This document shows, piece after piece, positions 27,865 through 35,367 of a stretch of 39,184 nucleotides of DNA. Below the pieces are notes generated by a model. It was not told where the DNA came from, made no database searches, and saw only the letters and a list, made by a program, of their open reading frames with translations. Each line of letters starts with the position of its first letter. Position 1 is the stretch's first letter. Made by a program: the position numbers and the translations under genes. Source of the stretch: an uncultured Methylococcaceae bacterium. Lineage in GTDB: Bacteria > Pseudomonadota > Gammaproteobacteria > Methylococcales > Methylomonadaceae. Location: NCBI GenBank assembly GCA_903928685.1, contig CAIYRS010000048.1:1-39184 (forward strand). The letters run 5' to 3'.

Positions 27865-29214
27865 TTATTCCCCCATAAACAACAACATCTCATCAGTGCG
27901 AGTGTAATCGCTGGTTTTATACAGCAAATTATCATCAGCATTGGCAACCACAAAAAACGGCAGACCTACTTTTAGCTCAGGAAAGCGTTTGTCGTTTTGG
28001 AACTGTTTGAATTCTGGGTCGTTGTCGTAAATTTTCAGCAAAATGACTTTTTTCAGACCGTCAATTAAAGCGCGATCCGTTTCGGTCAGGTGTTCAAACT
28101 CTTTGCAGTTGGCACACCAGTAGGCAAAAAAATCGACAAATATCGGCTTGCCTTGTTCGCGCGCGGCTTTCACGGCATCTTCGCGGTTTAAATACCAAGT
28201 CAATTCGCCTTTGGTTTCGGTCAGTGGTGCGCTGCTTGCTGCTGCGCTGGTTACGATTGCTGTAGGGGCGGGAGTCAACACGCCGTGTGCCAAGCTTAAG
28301 CCGCCAATCAGAGCGAACAGGGCAAATAACGATTTTTCCATGCGCTTGGCGCTGTGTAATTCGTCACCTTCCCAAAAATGGTAAAGCGAATACAACACCA
28401 ACAAAGCACCGAAAAACGCCAGTTGAATCGATTCCGGCTTAAAGCCGTAGCCGGACAGGCCTTTTTCCAAATAAGTGTAGGCAAAATACAAGATCAATGC
28501 GCCTAATGCCCATTGCACATATTTCATCCATGAACCGGATTTTGGCAACCGTACGCCAAACAAACCAATCAGCAAGAACGGAATACCCAAACCTAAACCA
28601 AAGGCGAACATTTTTAGCGCGGCGGTCAAGGTGGTAAATACGCTCAGTCCATCGGTTTGGCTGGCGATACCGACTAAAATGCCGACCACGAACGGCCCGA
28701 CGCAGGATGAGGACAATAAGCCTGCGCCCATGCCCATCAAAAACGTGCCAGCAACACCTGGGGTTTTGTCGCCAAGGCCGTTGCCACTAAAAAGCGAAAC
28801 ATGCAGAAAGCCTGCGGTCGCCAAGGCCAGCAGCAAAAACAGCAAAGCCAACAATAAATTAGTGATGGGCAGGCGCAGCACTTCATTAAACGCGCCGCCC
28901 GTTGCTGCGGCAATCAAGCCAAACAAAAAGTAGATACTGGCAAGGCCGATGTAGTAAACCGCTGGATGTAAGGCGCGTGGTGCATCGCCTTGCGAACGTC
29001 TGGCAATAATGCTGGCGGTGATGGGATACAAGGGATACACGCAAGGCAGTAAGCTGGCGAGAAAACCGCCCATTAATAAGAACAAATAAGCCGATGCCGA
29101 GGCTTGGTTGGATGCCAATTGGCTTTCCACCCAAGCATTTAAGCCAGTTAAGGATGCAGCATCGGCGTTGCTGGATAGCAATACTAAGGTGATAAGCAGA
29201 TAAGTCGGTTTCAT
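27865..29214 (-). CDS. dsbD: Thiol:disulfide interchange protein DsbD lacking the N-terminal alpha domain
   Basis: 449 residues compared with about 565 for E. coli DsbD. A signal peptide (YLLITLVLLSSNADA) and only about 25 linker residues precede the eight-helix beta domain. Its redox cysteines are visible in LASLLPCVYPLYP and LLSSSCVGPFVVG. The C-terminal gamma domain is thioredoxin-like, with YWCANCKEF (Cys367, Cys370) and the cis-Pro segment VGLPFFVV. The immunoglobulin-like alpha domain is absent, so another periplasmic protein may take the electrons. DsbD carries reducing power from cytosolic thioredoxin to the periplasm. An exported ArsC-like protein is encoded next on the same strand. 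Confidence 0.92.
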   Translation of the reverse strand: MKPTYLLITLVLLSSNADAASLTGLNAWVESQLASNQASASAYLFLLMGGFLASLLPCVYPLYPITASIIARRSQGDAPRALHPAVYYIGLASIYFLFGLIAAATGGAFNEVLRLPITNLLLALLFLLLALATAGFLHVSLFSGNGLGDKTPGVAGTFLMGMGAGLLSSSCVGPFVVGILVGIASQTDGLSVFTTLTAALKMFAFGLGLGIPFLLIGLFGVRLPKSGSWMKYVQWALGALILYFAYTYLEKGLSGYGFKPESIQLAFFGALLVLYSLYHFWEGDELHSAKRMEKSLFALFALIGGLSLAHGVLTPAPTAIVTSAAASSAPLTETKGELTWYLNREDAVKAAREQGKPIFVDFFAYWCANCKEFEHLTETDRALIDGLKKVILLKIYDNDPEFKQFQNDKRFPELKVGLPFFVVANADDNLLYKTSDYTRTDEMLLFMGE

Positions 29215-29271
29215 AAATGTGATTCTCTAAGATGAAGGCGGTGGGCTTGGTCGTTATTAAGTGCTGATGGA

Positions 29272-29528
29272 AGACCTTTCAGGTTTTTAAAACCTGAAAG
29301 GTCTGGTTTAGCGGAAAGTGAAGGAATCGCTGAACTAATTGATCCCATTCATGCTTCGACAAGCTCAGCACGAACGGAATCAATTAGTTACCGTTCGTCC
29401 TCGACTGCATGGATGCAGGAGGTAGACAGAAAACTGCTCCTGCGTTTTCTGCATTCGCCACATCCCTGTGGCTTAGCAACGCATGGAGCAGTTGCCGAGA
29501 GCTTGTCGAAGGCTTTATTCAGCACTTC
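29272..29528. repeat. REP/BIME-like palindromic repeat, copy B (reverse of 6235-6430)
   Basis: Read on the minus strand this repeats the copy at 6235: AAGTGCTGAATAAAGCC, then TTCGACAAGCTC, the CGAACGG block, and the palindrome AGACCTTTCAGG...CCTGAAAGGTCT (29272-29304). It contains an extra stretch of about 50 bases near 29427-29475 that copy A lacks. It accounts for most of the 354 bases between the dsbD and arsC-like genes. Confidence 0.75.
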
Positions 29529-29568
29529 CTAACATTAGCCAAACCCTAAGCCGCCAGAAATTGGTCAA

Positions 29569-30270
29569 TTAGCCTTTTACTTGCGCCATCATATAAGCCA
29601 TTTCCAAGCCGATTTGCTGGGCGCGTTCGTCATAAACAGCTGCTTCATTAGGCAAACCGTCGGCAACTTTTGGGTCTTCATAATGGATAGGAATCCGCAA
29701 CGCGCTGCCTTCGACAACGGGGCAATTTTTATCAGCTTGCGAGCAGGTCATAAACGCCGCGTAATTGCTTTGTGGATTGCCTTCAGCATTATAAAGTTTG
29801 GAAAAACTATGGATTTCCGGTTTGGAATCGGAATATTTCACTAAATAAACCGGATTTTTGCCGCCCGTGCTATCGGTAAAACCAAAGCCGACGCGTTTTA
29901 AGGCATCAACGGTGCGGCTATTCATTGCTGTGGCTTCCGTGCCACCGGAAAAAGCTTGTACGCCATCAACGCCATAATAAGCGGCCGCCGTCTGCGCCCA
30001 AATCTGTGCCAAATGGCTGCGGCGGGAATTGTGTGTGCAGATAAAAGTGATTTGCGCGGTTTCGCCAGCTTTGATTTTGGAACGGATAAATAACGCGCCT
30101 TTTTTCAGAAATTTTTGCCGATCGGCAGGAATGCTTTGGAAGCCTTCGGAAAATTTTGCCAATTGTGGGCGGATGCTGGGTAACACATCTTCAGGACTGG
30201 CGTTGGCAGTGTTCATCAAGGCAAATAAATGCAGGACGGCAAAAAAATATAACAAGCTGTTTTTTATCAC
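29569..30270 (-). CDS. Exported thioredoxin-type arsenate reductase / LMW phosphatase-like protein
   Basis: 233 residues. A signal peptide (LLYFFAVLHLFALMNTANA) is followed by about 50 extra residues and then an ArsC/LMW-PTP fold. The P-loop CTHNSRRS gives Cys78 and Arg84 (CX5R). The second redox pair, CSQADKNC (Cys176, Cys183; CX6C), matches the Cys82/Cys89 pair of S. aureus ArsC, and HYEDPKVADG is the catalytic Asp-Pro loop. All three cysteines of the thioredoxin-coupled mechanism are therefore present, yet the protein appears exported. No arsR, arsB or acr3 is nearby. Arsenate reduction or periplasmic phosphatase activity are both possible. Confidence 0.85.
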   Translation of the reverse strand: MIKNSLLYFFAVLHLFALMNTANASPEDVLPSIRPQLAKFSEGFQSIPADRQKFLKKGALFIRSKIKAGETAQITFICTHNSRRSHLAQIWAQTAAAYYGVDGVQAFSGGTEATAMNSRTVDALKRVGFGFTDSTGGKNPVYLVKYSDSKPEIHSFSKLYNAEGNPQSNYAAFMTCSQADKNCPVVEGSALRIPIHYEDPKVADGLPNEAAVYDERAQQIGLEMAYMMAQVKG

Positions 30271-30386
30271 TATAAGTTCCTCGTTTGCTTATATGGGTTA
30301 TGAGCTGGCTATTATATTCGTTTTTACGCATATGTTGTGTAACGAATATGTTACTGCTTGTATTAAGGCATCGTTGAGATTCGTAG

Positions 30387-30563
30387 TTTCGTAGGGTGGG
30401 TAGCGCTTTTCTGCCCACCAACTGAGTCTTCAGCTTTATACCTATCTACACAAGCTTAATTAATTCCGTAAAGATGGTTACGACCTACCGTGTGTGATAG
30501 ATTCTTATCTATCGACCCAGTTTCGTAGGATGGGCAGCGCTTTTTTGCCCACCAATTACGTCT
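30387..30563. repeat. Tandem GTAGG(G/A)TGGG hairpin repeats upstream of cheA
   Basis: Two copies in direct orientation (30387-30429 and 30521-30563) share TTTCGTAGG.TGGG.AGCGCTTTT.TGCCCACCAA. Each can fold through TGGGCAG/CTGCCCA-like arms. They flank a 90-base segment and occupy most of the gap before cheA, so its promoter must lie between or downstream of them. Confidence 0.7.
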
Positions 30564-30598
30564 CCACCCCTTACGTGTTTTTAAGCTAAAGCCAACCC

Positions 30599-32770
30599 AT
30601 GATTGACGACCCCGACCTGCGGCAAATGTTTAAGGATGAATGCAAAGAGCGTTTGCATAATCTTGACCAGCACTTATTACAACTGGAAAAACAGCCGGAA
30701 TTAACGGCACTAATAGATGAAGTGTTCCGCGAAGCGCACAGCTTAAAAGGCTTGGCGCGGATGTTGGGCGAAAAAAATATGGAAAAAGTCGCCCATCATT
30801 TTGAAAGTGTATTAAAAGCCTCGCTAACTAACCAAGAACCGCTGGCAGCCAACATACTTGAACGCCTCTATCACGGCATTGACGATTTACGCGGTCTTGC
30901 TGAAGAAGCGGTGACAGGCGTGGTTTATCCGATTAGTGTAGAACTGATTCTGGCGCGGCTAAACAACCAAGCCCCACTCGCCGAAACCCGCGTTGCACAA
31001 CCCGTAGTGACTGTGCCGACCAGCGCACCCGAAACAGAATCGGAAACAGAATCCAATCTACCAGCCAGCCCTTTCGCGACTAGCAACGACAACAACGAAA
31101 CCGCCAGCCAAATCGACACTATCCGCGTCGGTACGCAACAGCTGGATAATTTGATGACTCACGTCAGTGAGCTGACCGTCAACAAAAACCGCCTGGCGCA
31201 ACGGCTAGGTGACGTCAACGATCTGCTGTTTTATTGGGAAGAATGGAAACAACAGCACCGCGAACTGTTTACCGCCGAGCTGACGCAATTGGAAAATCGG
31301 CTGTATGCCTTACGCAGCCAACTTTACGAAGACAACAACCGCTTTGATTATTTAAACCACGAAATTGGCGACGGCATCCGCACCATCCGCCTGTTGCCGC
31401 TCGCGACCACATTTAGCCTGTTTCCACGCATGGTGCGTGACATTGCCAAGCAGGAAAACAAGCAAATCAACCTGATTATCGACGGCGACGATACCGCCGC
31501 CGACAAACGCATCATTGAAGAACTCAAAGACCCGCTCACCCATCTGATCCGCAACGCCATTTACCATGCCATTGAAACGCCGGAACAACGCCGGGCAATG
31601 GGTAAGCCGGAAACGGGTACCATCCGGCTAAGCGCCCGGCAAACGCCCACCAATATCATCATTACCGTCACTGACGATGGCGGCGGTATTAACGTCGAAA
31701 AAATCAAACAGCGGGCTTTGCAAAACCTGTTGTACAGCGCTGACGAACTGGCGGCGATGTCTGATGAGCAATTACAAGAGCTGATTTTTAGCCAAGGTTT
31801 TTCCACCGCCGACCAAGTCAACGACATTTCAGGACGCGGCTTGGGCATGGCAATTGTCCGCATCACCATTGAACAACTCAAAGGCCATCTTGATATTGAT
31901 TCCACGCCCGGTGTCGGTACTAGCATCCAATTGATCTTGCCGATTACCTTAGCCACCACGCAAGTCATTCTTGTCGAACAACAAAAACGCTATTTTGGCA
32001 TTCCTATGGAAGCCATCGAACTGATTCGCAGCGTAACGCCGGAGCAGCTCTTCAATATCAACGGCAGCCCAAGTTTGTTGCAAGACGGGCAAGCGGTTTC
32101 CGTGGTGCGTTTAAATGATTTATTAGGCATTGCCAACAGCACCGCAACCCCGCATTTTGCGGTCATTATTCGCGTTAAACACGGCAAATTGGCGGTATTG
32201 GTAGAGCGCTTGCTGGACGAACAAGAAATTTTATTGAAACCTTTAGGCGGCGTACTAAAACGGGTACGCAACATCAGTGGCGTAACGGTACTAGGCAATG
32301 GTGAAATCTGTCTGATTTTAAATCCGCATGATTTAATCAAAACCGCTTACGGCAAAAAAGCCGCGCATATTCCGGTTACCAACAGAGAATCCGCAAGCCA
32401 AGAAAAAAATCGCCATATCCTCTACGCCGAAGATTCCATCACCGCCCGCACCCAAATCAAACGTTTTTTGGAGAAAGCAGGCTATACCGTCACCGCCGCC
32501 GTAGACGGGCGCGATGCTTACGAAAAACTCGCAGGCAACACTTTTATGGCCTTAGTTAGCGATGTCACCATGCCCAATATGGATGGCCTGATGCTCACCG
32601 AAAAAATCCGTAACCATCCCCAACATAACGCCTTGCCGATTATTTTGCTCAGCGCCATGGATAAAACCGACGACCGCCAACGCGCATTGGAACTCGGCGC
32701 TAACGCCTATTTAAGCAAAAGTGCCTTCGACCAACGGCATTTGCTGGAAGCATTAAAAACCTTGGTTTAA
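30599..32770 (+). CDS. cheA: Hybrid CheA histidine kinase with C-terminal receiver (WspE-like)
   Basis: 723 residues. Hpt domain about 1-110 with phosphorylatable His47 (FREAHSLKGLARMLG); linker; dimerisation/P4 region with N-box HLIRNAIYHAIETPEQRRAMGKPETG (the usual Asp of NAxDHG is Tyr), DDGGGINVEKIK and GRGLGMAIVRITIEQLKG; CheW-like P5 domain about 450-585; receiver about 603-723 with acidic ILYAEDS, phosphoacceptor Asp655 (VSDVTMPNMDG) and Lys in YLSKSAF. It should autophosphorylate and pass phosphate to the cyclase receiver. Domain order equals WspE. The gene is cut off from its partners by about 3 kb of opposite-strand DNA, so it needs its own promoter. Confidence 0.93.
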   Translation: MIDDPDLRQMFKDECKERLHNLDQHLLQLEKQPELTALIDEVFREAHSLKGLARMLGEKNMEKVAHHFESVLKASLTNQEPLAANILERLYHGIDDLRGLAEEAVTGVVYPISVELILARLNNQAPLAETRVAQPVVTVPTSAPETESETESNLPASPFATSNDNNETASQIDTIRVGTQQLDNLMTHVSELTVNKNRLAQRLGDVNDLLFYWEEWKQQHRELFTAELTQLENRLYALRSQLYEDNNRFDYLNHEIGDGIRTIRLLPLATTFSLFPRMVRDIAKQENKQINLIIDGDDTAADKRIIEELKDPLTHLIRNAIYHAIETPEQRRAMGKPETGTIRLSARQTPTNIIITVTDDGGGINVEKIKQRALQNLLYSADELAAMSDEQLQELIFSQGFSTADQVNDISGRGLGMAIVRITIEQLKGHLDIDSTPGVGTSIQLILPITLATTQVILVEQQKRYFGIPMEAIELIRSVTPEQLFNINGSPSLLQDGQAVSVVRLNDLLGIANSTATPHFAVIIRVKHGKLAVLVERLLDEQEILLKPLGGVLKRVRNISGVTVLGNGEICLILNPHDLIKTAYGKKAAHIPVTNRESASQEKNRHILYAEDSITARTQIKRFLEKAGYTVTAAVDGRDAYEKLAGNTFMALVSDVTMPNMDGLMLTEKIRNHPQHNALPIILLSAMDKTDDRQRALELGANAYLSKSAFDQRHLLEALKTLV

Positions 32771-32821
32771 GCAAAATACGGCTACCCTTGCAGAAGCTGC
32801 TGTTAAGGATTTGGCTACCTA

Positions 32822-32854
32822 AGACCTTTCAGGTTTTTAAAACATGAAAGGTCT
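32822..32854. repeat. AGACCTTTCAGG palindrome
   Basis: AGACCTTTCAGGTTTT... folds on ...AAAACATGAAAGGTCT with one mismatch. It is nearly identical to 29272-29304 and related to 6398-6427. It lies 50 bases after the cheA stop and may attenuate transcription before cheB. Confidence 0.65.
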
Positions 32855-32951
32855 AATCATCCGAAAATTAATAAAAGCCAAATCCTAAAATTTTGCCATA
32901 CAGATTTATCGCTGGCTGTAGATGCACTTTGGTTTTTGTGGAGCTAAAAAA

Positions 32952-33956
32952 TTGATCGACGTATTTTTAATTGCTGATTCTTCAGCTTTATCAACCATAC
33001 AAAGCTGCCTTGCCGCGTATTCTGATATTCATCTTATCGGCAATGCTGCAACTGCCGAACAGGCGTTAACCGACATTACCCGGCTAAAACCCGATGTCAT
33101 TTGCAGCCAAACCAAGCTATCTGGGCAATCGTGCTTGCCACTGATTGAGCAGATTATGGAACACCAAGCAACCCCGATACTGATTCTCAGCAGTAATGAT
33201 GAACCAGACTTTCTGGCAGCAGGCGCGGTTGAAGTACTGGTAAAACCCACGCCATTTTCGGAAGCAGTTTTTGGCAAAGAAATCGCGCGTAAACTGAAAA
33301 TACTTTCTGGGGTAATGGTGTTCTCCCGCATCGCCAATACAACCATTGCCGCCACGCCAGCCAATCCATTACCGCAAGCGGCAACCCAAGCAGCGGCAAA
33401 GCCCGCCCTGGTAATTATTGGCGCATCCACAGGCGGCCCAAATGCCTTGGAAACCGTGCTATCAAAATTACCGACTGACTACCCCTTACCGATAGTTTGC
33501 ATCCAACACATCAGCCAAGGCTTTCTTGAACCGTTCATCAGCTGGCTAAATGGCAAAGTAAAGTTACCCGTCAGCATCGCCCGCGCCGGACAATTGCCAG
33601 AAAACGGGCATATCTATTTCGCCCCAGACCACGCCAATTTAGAATTCGACCACCAAGGCCGATTCCGCTACAGCACCGCCGCTGAATATTTGCATTACCC
33701 CTGCGTTAACGTCAGTTTCCACAGCGCCGCGCATTTTTACAGCAACCACACCGTAGCGATATTATTAACAGGCATGGGCGAAGACGGCGCAGACGGCTTA
33801 AAAACCATCGCCCAAGCAGGCGGCACAACCATCGCCCAAGACCAAGCCAGCGCCACCGTATTTGGTATGCCCAAAGCCGCGATAGAAAACGGCAGCGCCC
33901 AACAAGTACTAAATCTGGAACAAATAGCCGCCGCTTTGTGTAAATTACGGAAGTAG
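32952..33956 (+). CDS. cheB: CheB-type receptor methylesterase with degenerate receiver (WspF-like)
   Basis: 334 residues from a TTG at 32952, preferred because GGAG lies 8 bases upstream and the protein then opens with the receiver strand (IDVFLIADSS). An upstream ATG at 32922 adds ten residues. The receiver, about 1-118, keeps one acidic residue (Asp9) and the Lys of VLVKPTPF, but the phosphoacceptor position is Gln53 (PDVICSQTKLSG). The methylesterase domain is intact: Ser159 in IGASTGGPNAL, His186 in CIQHISQGF and Asp278 in TGMGEDGADGL. It removes methyl groups from the receptor. Phosphorylation control seems lost. Confidence 0.92.
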   Translation: MIDVFLIADSSALSTIQSCLAAYSDIHLIGNAATAEQALTDITRLKPDVICSQTKLSGQSCLPLIEQIMEHQATPILILSSNDEPDFLAAGAVEVLVKPTPFSEAVFGKEIARKLKILSGVMVFSRIANTTIAATPANPLPQAATQAAAKPALVIIGASTGGPNALETVLSKLPTDYPLPIVCIQHISQGFLEPFISWLNGKVKLPVSIARAGQLPENGHIYFAPDHANLEFDHQGRFRYSTAAEYLHYPCVNVSFHSAAHFYSNHTVAILLTGMGEDGADGLKTIAQAGGTTIAQDQASATVFGMPKAAIENGSAQQVLNLEQIAAALCKLRK

Positions 33957-33974
33957 TTTGGGGTTACAAGCGAT

Positions 33975-34104
33975 GGAATGAAAAACATGTTTTTCACTCC
34001 AAAACTAAAGACTTGGCTATCGTTCCAACGCTCCGGCGTTGGAATGCCGCCGCTAACGCTCCAGCGTTGCGTTTCACGAGCAATCAACACTGGGGGCGTT
34101 GGGA
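33975..34104. repeat. GGAATGAAAAACATG repeat, copy 1
   Basis: A 130-base unit starting GGAATGAAAAACATGTTTTT, itself a short palindrome around ACATGT, and continuing with TTCCAACGCTCCGGCGTTGGAA and CAATCAACACTGG. It is repeated in direct orientation at 34358-34458, with a deletion of about 30 bases in the second copy. Confidence 0.7.
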
Positions 34105-34128
34105 CGATGAATTACCTCGCAGGAGCGC

Positions 34129-34489
34129 CACTGTCATTAAATTAAGGATTTATATTTTATTTTAATAAGATAGAGCGCTCGTTCCCAAGCTCCAGTCATA
34201 GGATGTGCTGAGGAACGAAGCGCATCTGTCGAGTTGCGCTGGTTACCAAGCTCCGGCTTGGTAACCCAAGTTTCAGAAGCTCTAGCTTCGAGAATGATAG
34301 GAAGCAAGAGCTTCCTATCCCGCATTCCCAAGCCGCAGCTTGGGAACGAGCGTAATTGGAATGAAAAACATGTTTTTCACTCCAAAACTAAAGGCTTGGC
34401 TATCATTCCAACGCTCCAGCGTTGTGTTTCACCAGCAATCAACACTGGAGTGTTGGAATTAAAATCAACTGTTTAACTTAATAGCAGCG
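34129..34489. repeat. Decayed copy of the CACTGCCATTAAGTTAA element
   Basis: The left end CACTGTCATTAAATTAA (34129) and the right end TTAACTTAATAGCAGCG (34473-34489) are imperfect inverted copies (about 13 of 17 positions). AAGGATTTATA follows the left end as in the copy at 16309. The interior holds a CTTGG/CCAAG palindrome group (34190-34350) and the second GGAATGAAAAACATG unit. The 587-base gap between cheB and the next gene is thus almost all repeat DNA. Confidence 0.5.
34358..34458. repeat. GGAATGAAAAACATG repeat, copy 2
   Basis: Direct repeat of 33975-34104: the first 60 bases differ at only a few positions (for example AAAGGCTTGG against AAAGACTTGG), then TTTCACCAGCAATCAACACTGG follows as in copy 1. 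Confidence 0.7.
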
Positions 34490-34543
34490 AACTAAATCGC
34501 CGCTTAGCTCGCCCACTTTTTTACAATTACGGGATCAACAACA

Positions 34544-34996
34544 TTGAACAAGATTCGCCTAATTAAAAAAAAATTATCCAACCCTCGCGTTAGAAAACGT
34601 TTAAAAATCGGCCTGATACTGTACGGCGGCGTGGTTTTACTTGGGGTGGTTTTTAAACTCGCCTACGATATTGGCTATTTCGACGCGCAATCGGTTGAAG
34701 TACAAAGAAACGCCGGGCAGTTAATCGGCAGACCGACGCTGACAATAGAATCCGCCCAGCAAATTGTCACAGGCGCATTAAAAGAAGACCCCACCAACCC
34801 GTTAACCAAAGTCACCAAGATTGTTGATGACAATCAAAAGCTTGCCACCATCATCATAGAAAACAACAAGCTCAGCAAAGTCGCCTGGATAATCGATATG
34901 CGCTTGTTTTTTACAGGCGACATATTCAATGACGCAGGTTATAACCTGACCGAAGGCATTGAAAAGCAAAATAATATTAGCCGACACGCGCCTTAA
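34544..34996 (+). CDS. Unknown single-helix anchored protein
   Basis: 150 residues from a TTG start at 34544; no ATG fits. The N terminus is strongly basic (KIRLIKKKLSNPRVRKRLKIG), then one transmembrane helix (LILYGGVVLLGVVFKLAYDIGYF), then an extracytoplasmic domain of about 100 residues (LTIESAQQIVTGALKEDPTNPLTKVTKIVDDNQKLATIIIENNKLSKVAWIIDMRLFF). No family is recognised. The positive-inside pattern supports an inner-membrane anchor with the domain in the periplasm. The gene has repeat DNA on both sides. Confidence 0.55.
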   Translation: MNKIRLIKKKLSNPRVRKRLKIGLILYGGVVLLGVVFKLAYDIGYFDAQSVEVQRNAGQLIGRPTLTIESAQQIVTGALKEDPTNPLTKVTKIVDDNQKLATIIIENNKLSKVAWIIDMRLFFTGDIFNDAGYNLTEGIEKQNNISRHAP

Positions 34997-35014
34997 GGCC
35001 GCTTCAAACGGAAT

Positions 35015-35147
35015 TTGAATTGTCGGTATATTTCCGTAGCGGCGAGCGGCTGCTCGCCTAATCGTGCCAGGATTTTGTAAGGATTCTAAAAAAGGCGGAC
35101 AGCCGTCCGCCCCTACGCGATTAACCCGACAAATCCCGATACAAACC
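35015..35147. repeat. 130-bp direct repeat, left copy bracketing the TIR gene
   Basis: Begins TTGAATTGTCGGTAT, contains the hairpins GGCGAGCGGCTGCTCGCC and GGCGGACAGCCGTCCGCC, and ends ACAAATCCCGATACAAACC. The same unit in the same orientation is at 38961-39095 with roughly 90 percent identity by eye. Confidence 0.8.
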
Positions 35148-35317
35148 CCAGCGGGGTGAAATGATTATAGAAAATCAAGCACATCCAACCATAAACCCCG
35201 AAGGGGTGGCATACCCCCCCTATTTCTAGGGCAATCATTATTTCACCCCGCAGGGGTTTGAATTCTCTAACATGATATTAGCTATAATCATGGCATCCCT
35301 TCGGGATTATGGGTTTT
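35143..35317. repeat. Nested inverted repeats upstream of the TIR gene
   Basis: AAACCCCAGCGGGGTGAAAT (from 35143) is mirrored by ATTTCACCCCGCAGGGGTTT (to 35259). A second pair, ATAAACCCCGAAGGGGTGGCAT (from about 35191) and ATGGCATCCCTTCGGGATTATGGGTT (to about 35317), overlaps it, so the two hairpins compete. The TIR gene starts 51 bases further on, so these structures are in or near its leader. Confidence 0.7.
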
Positions 35318-35367
35318 CATCTTGCAGAAAGTATCTGCGTAACATCAGCCAATAAAACCAACTACTT

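Noticed and set aside
29569-30270. Part of a standard arsenic resistance operon
   Set aside because: No arsR, arsB, acr3 or arsH neighbours, and the protein has a signal peptide, unlike cytosolic ArsC.
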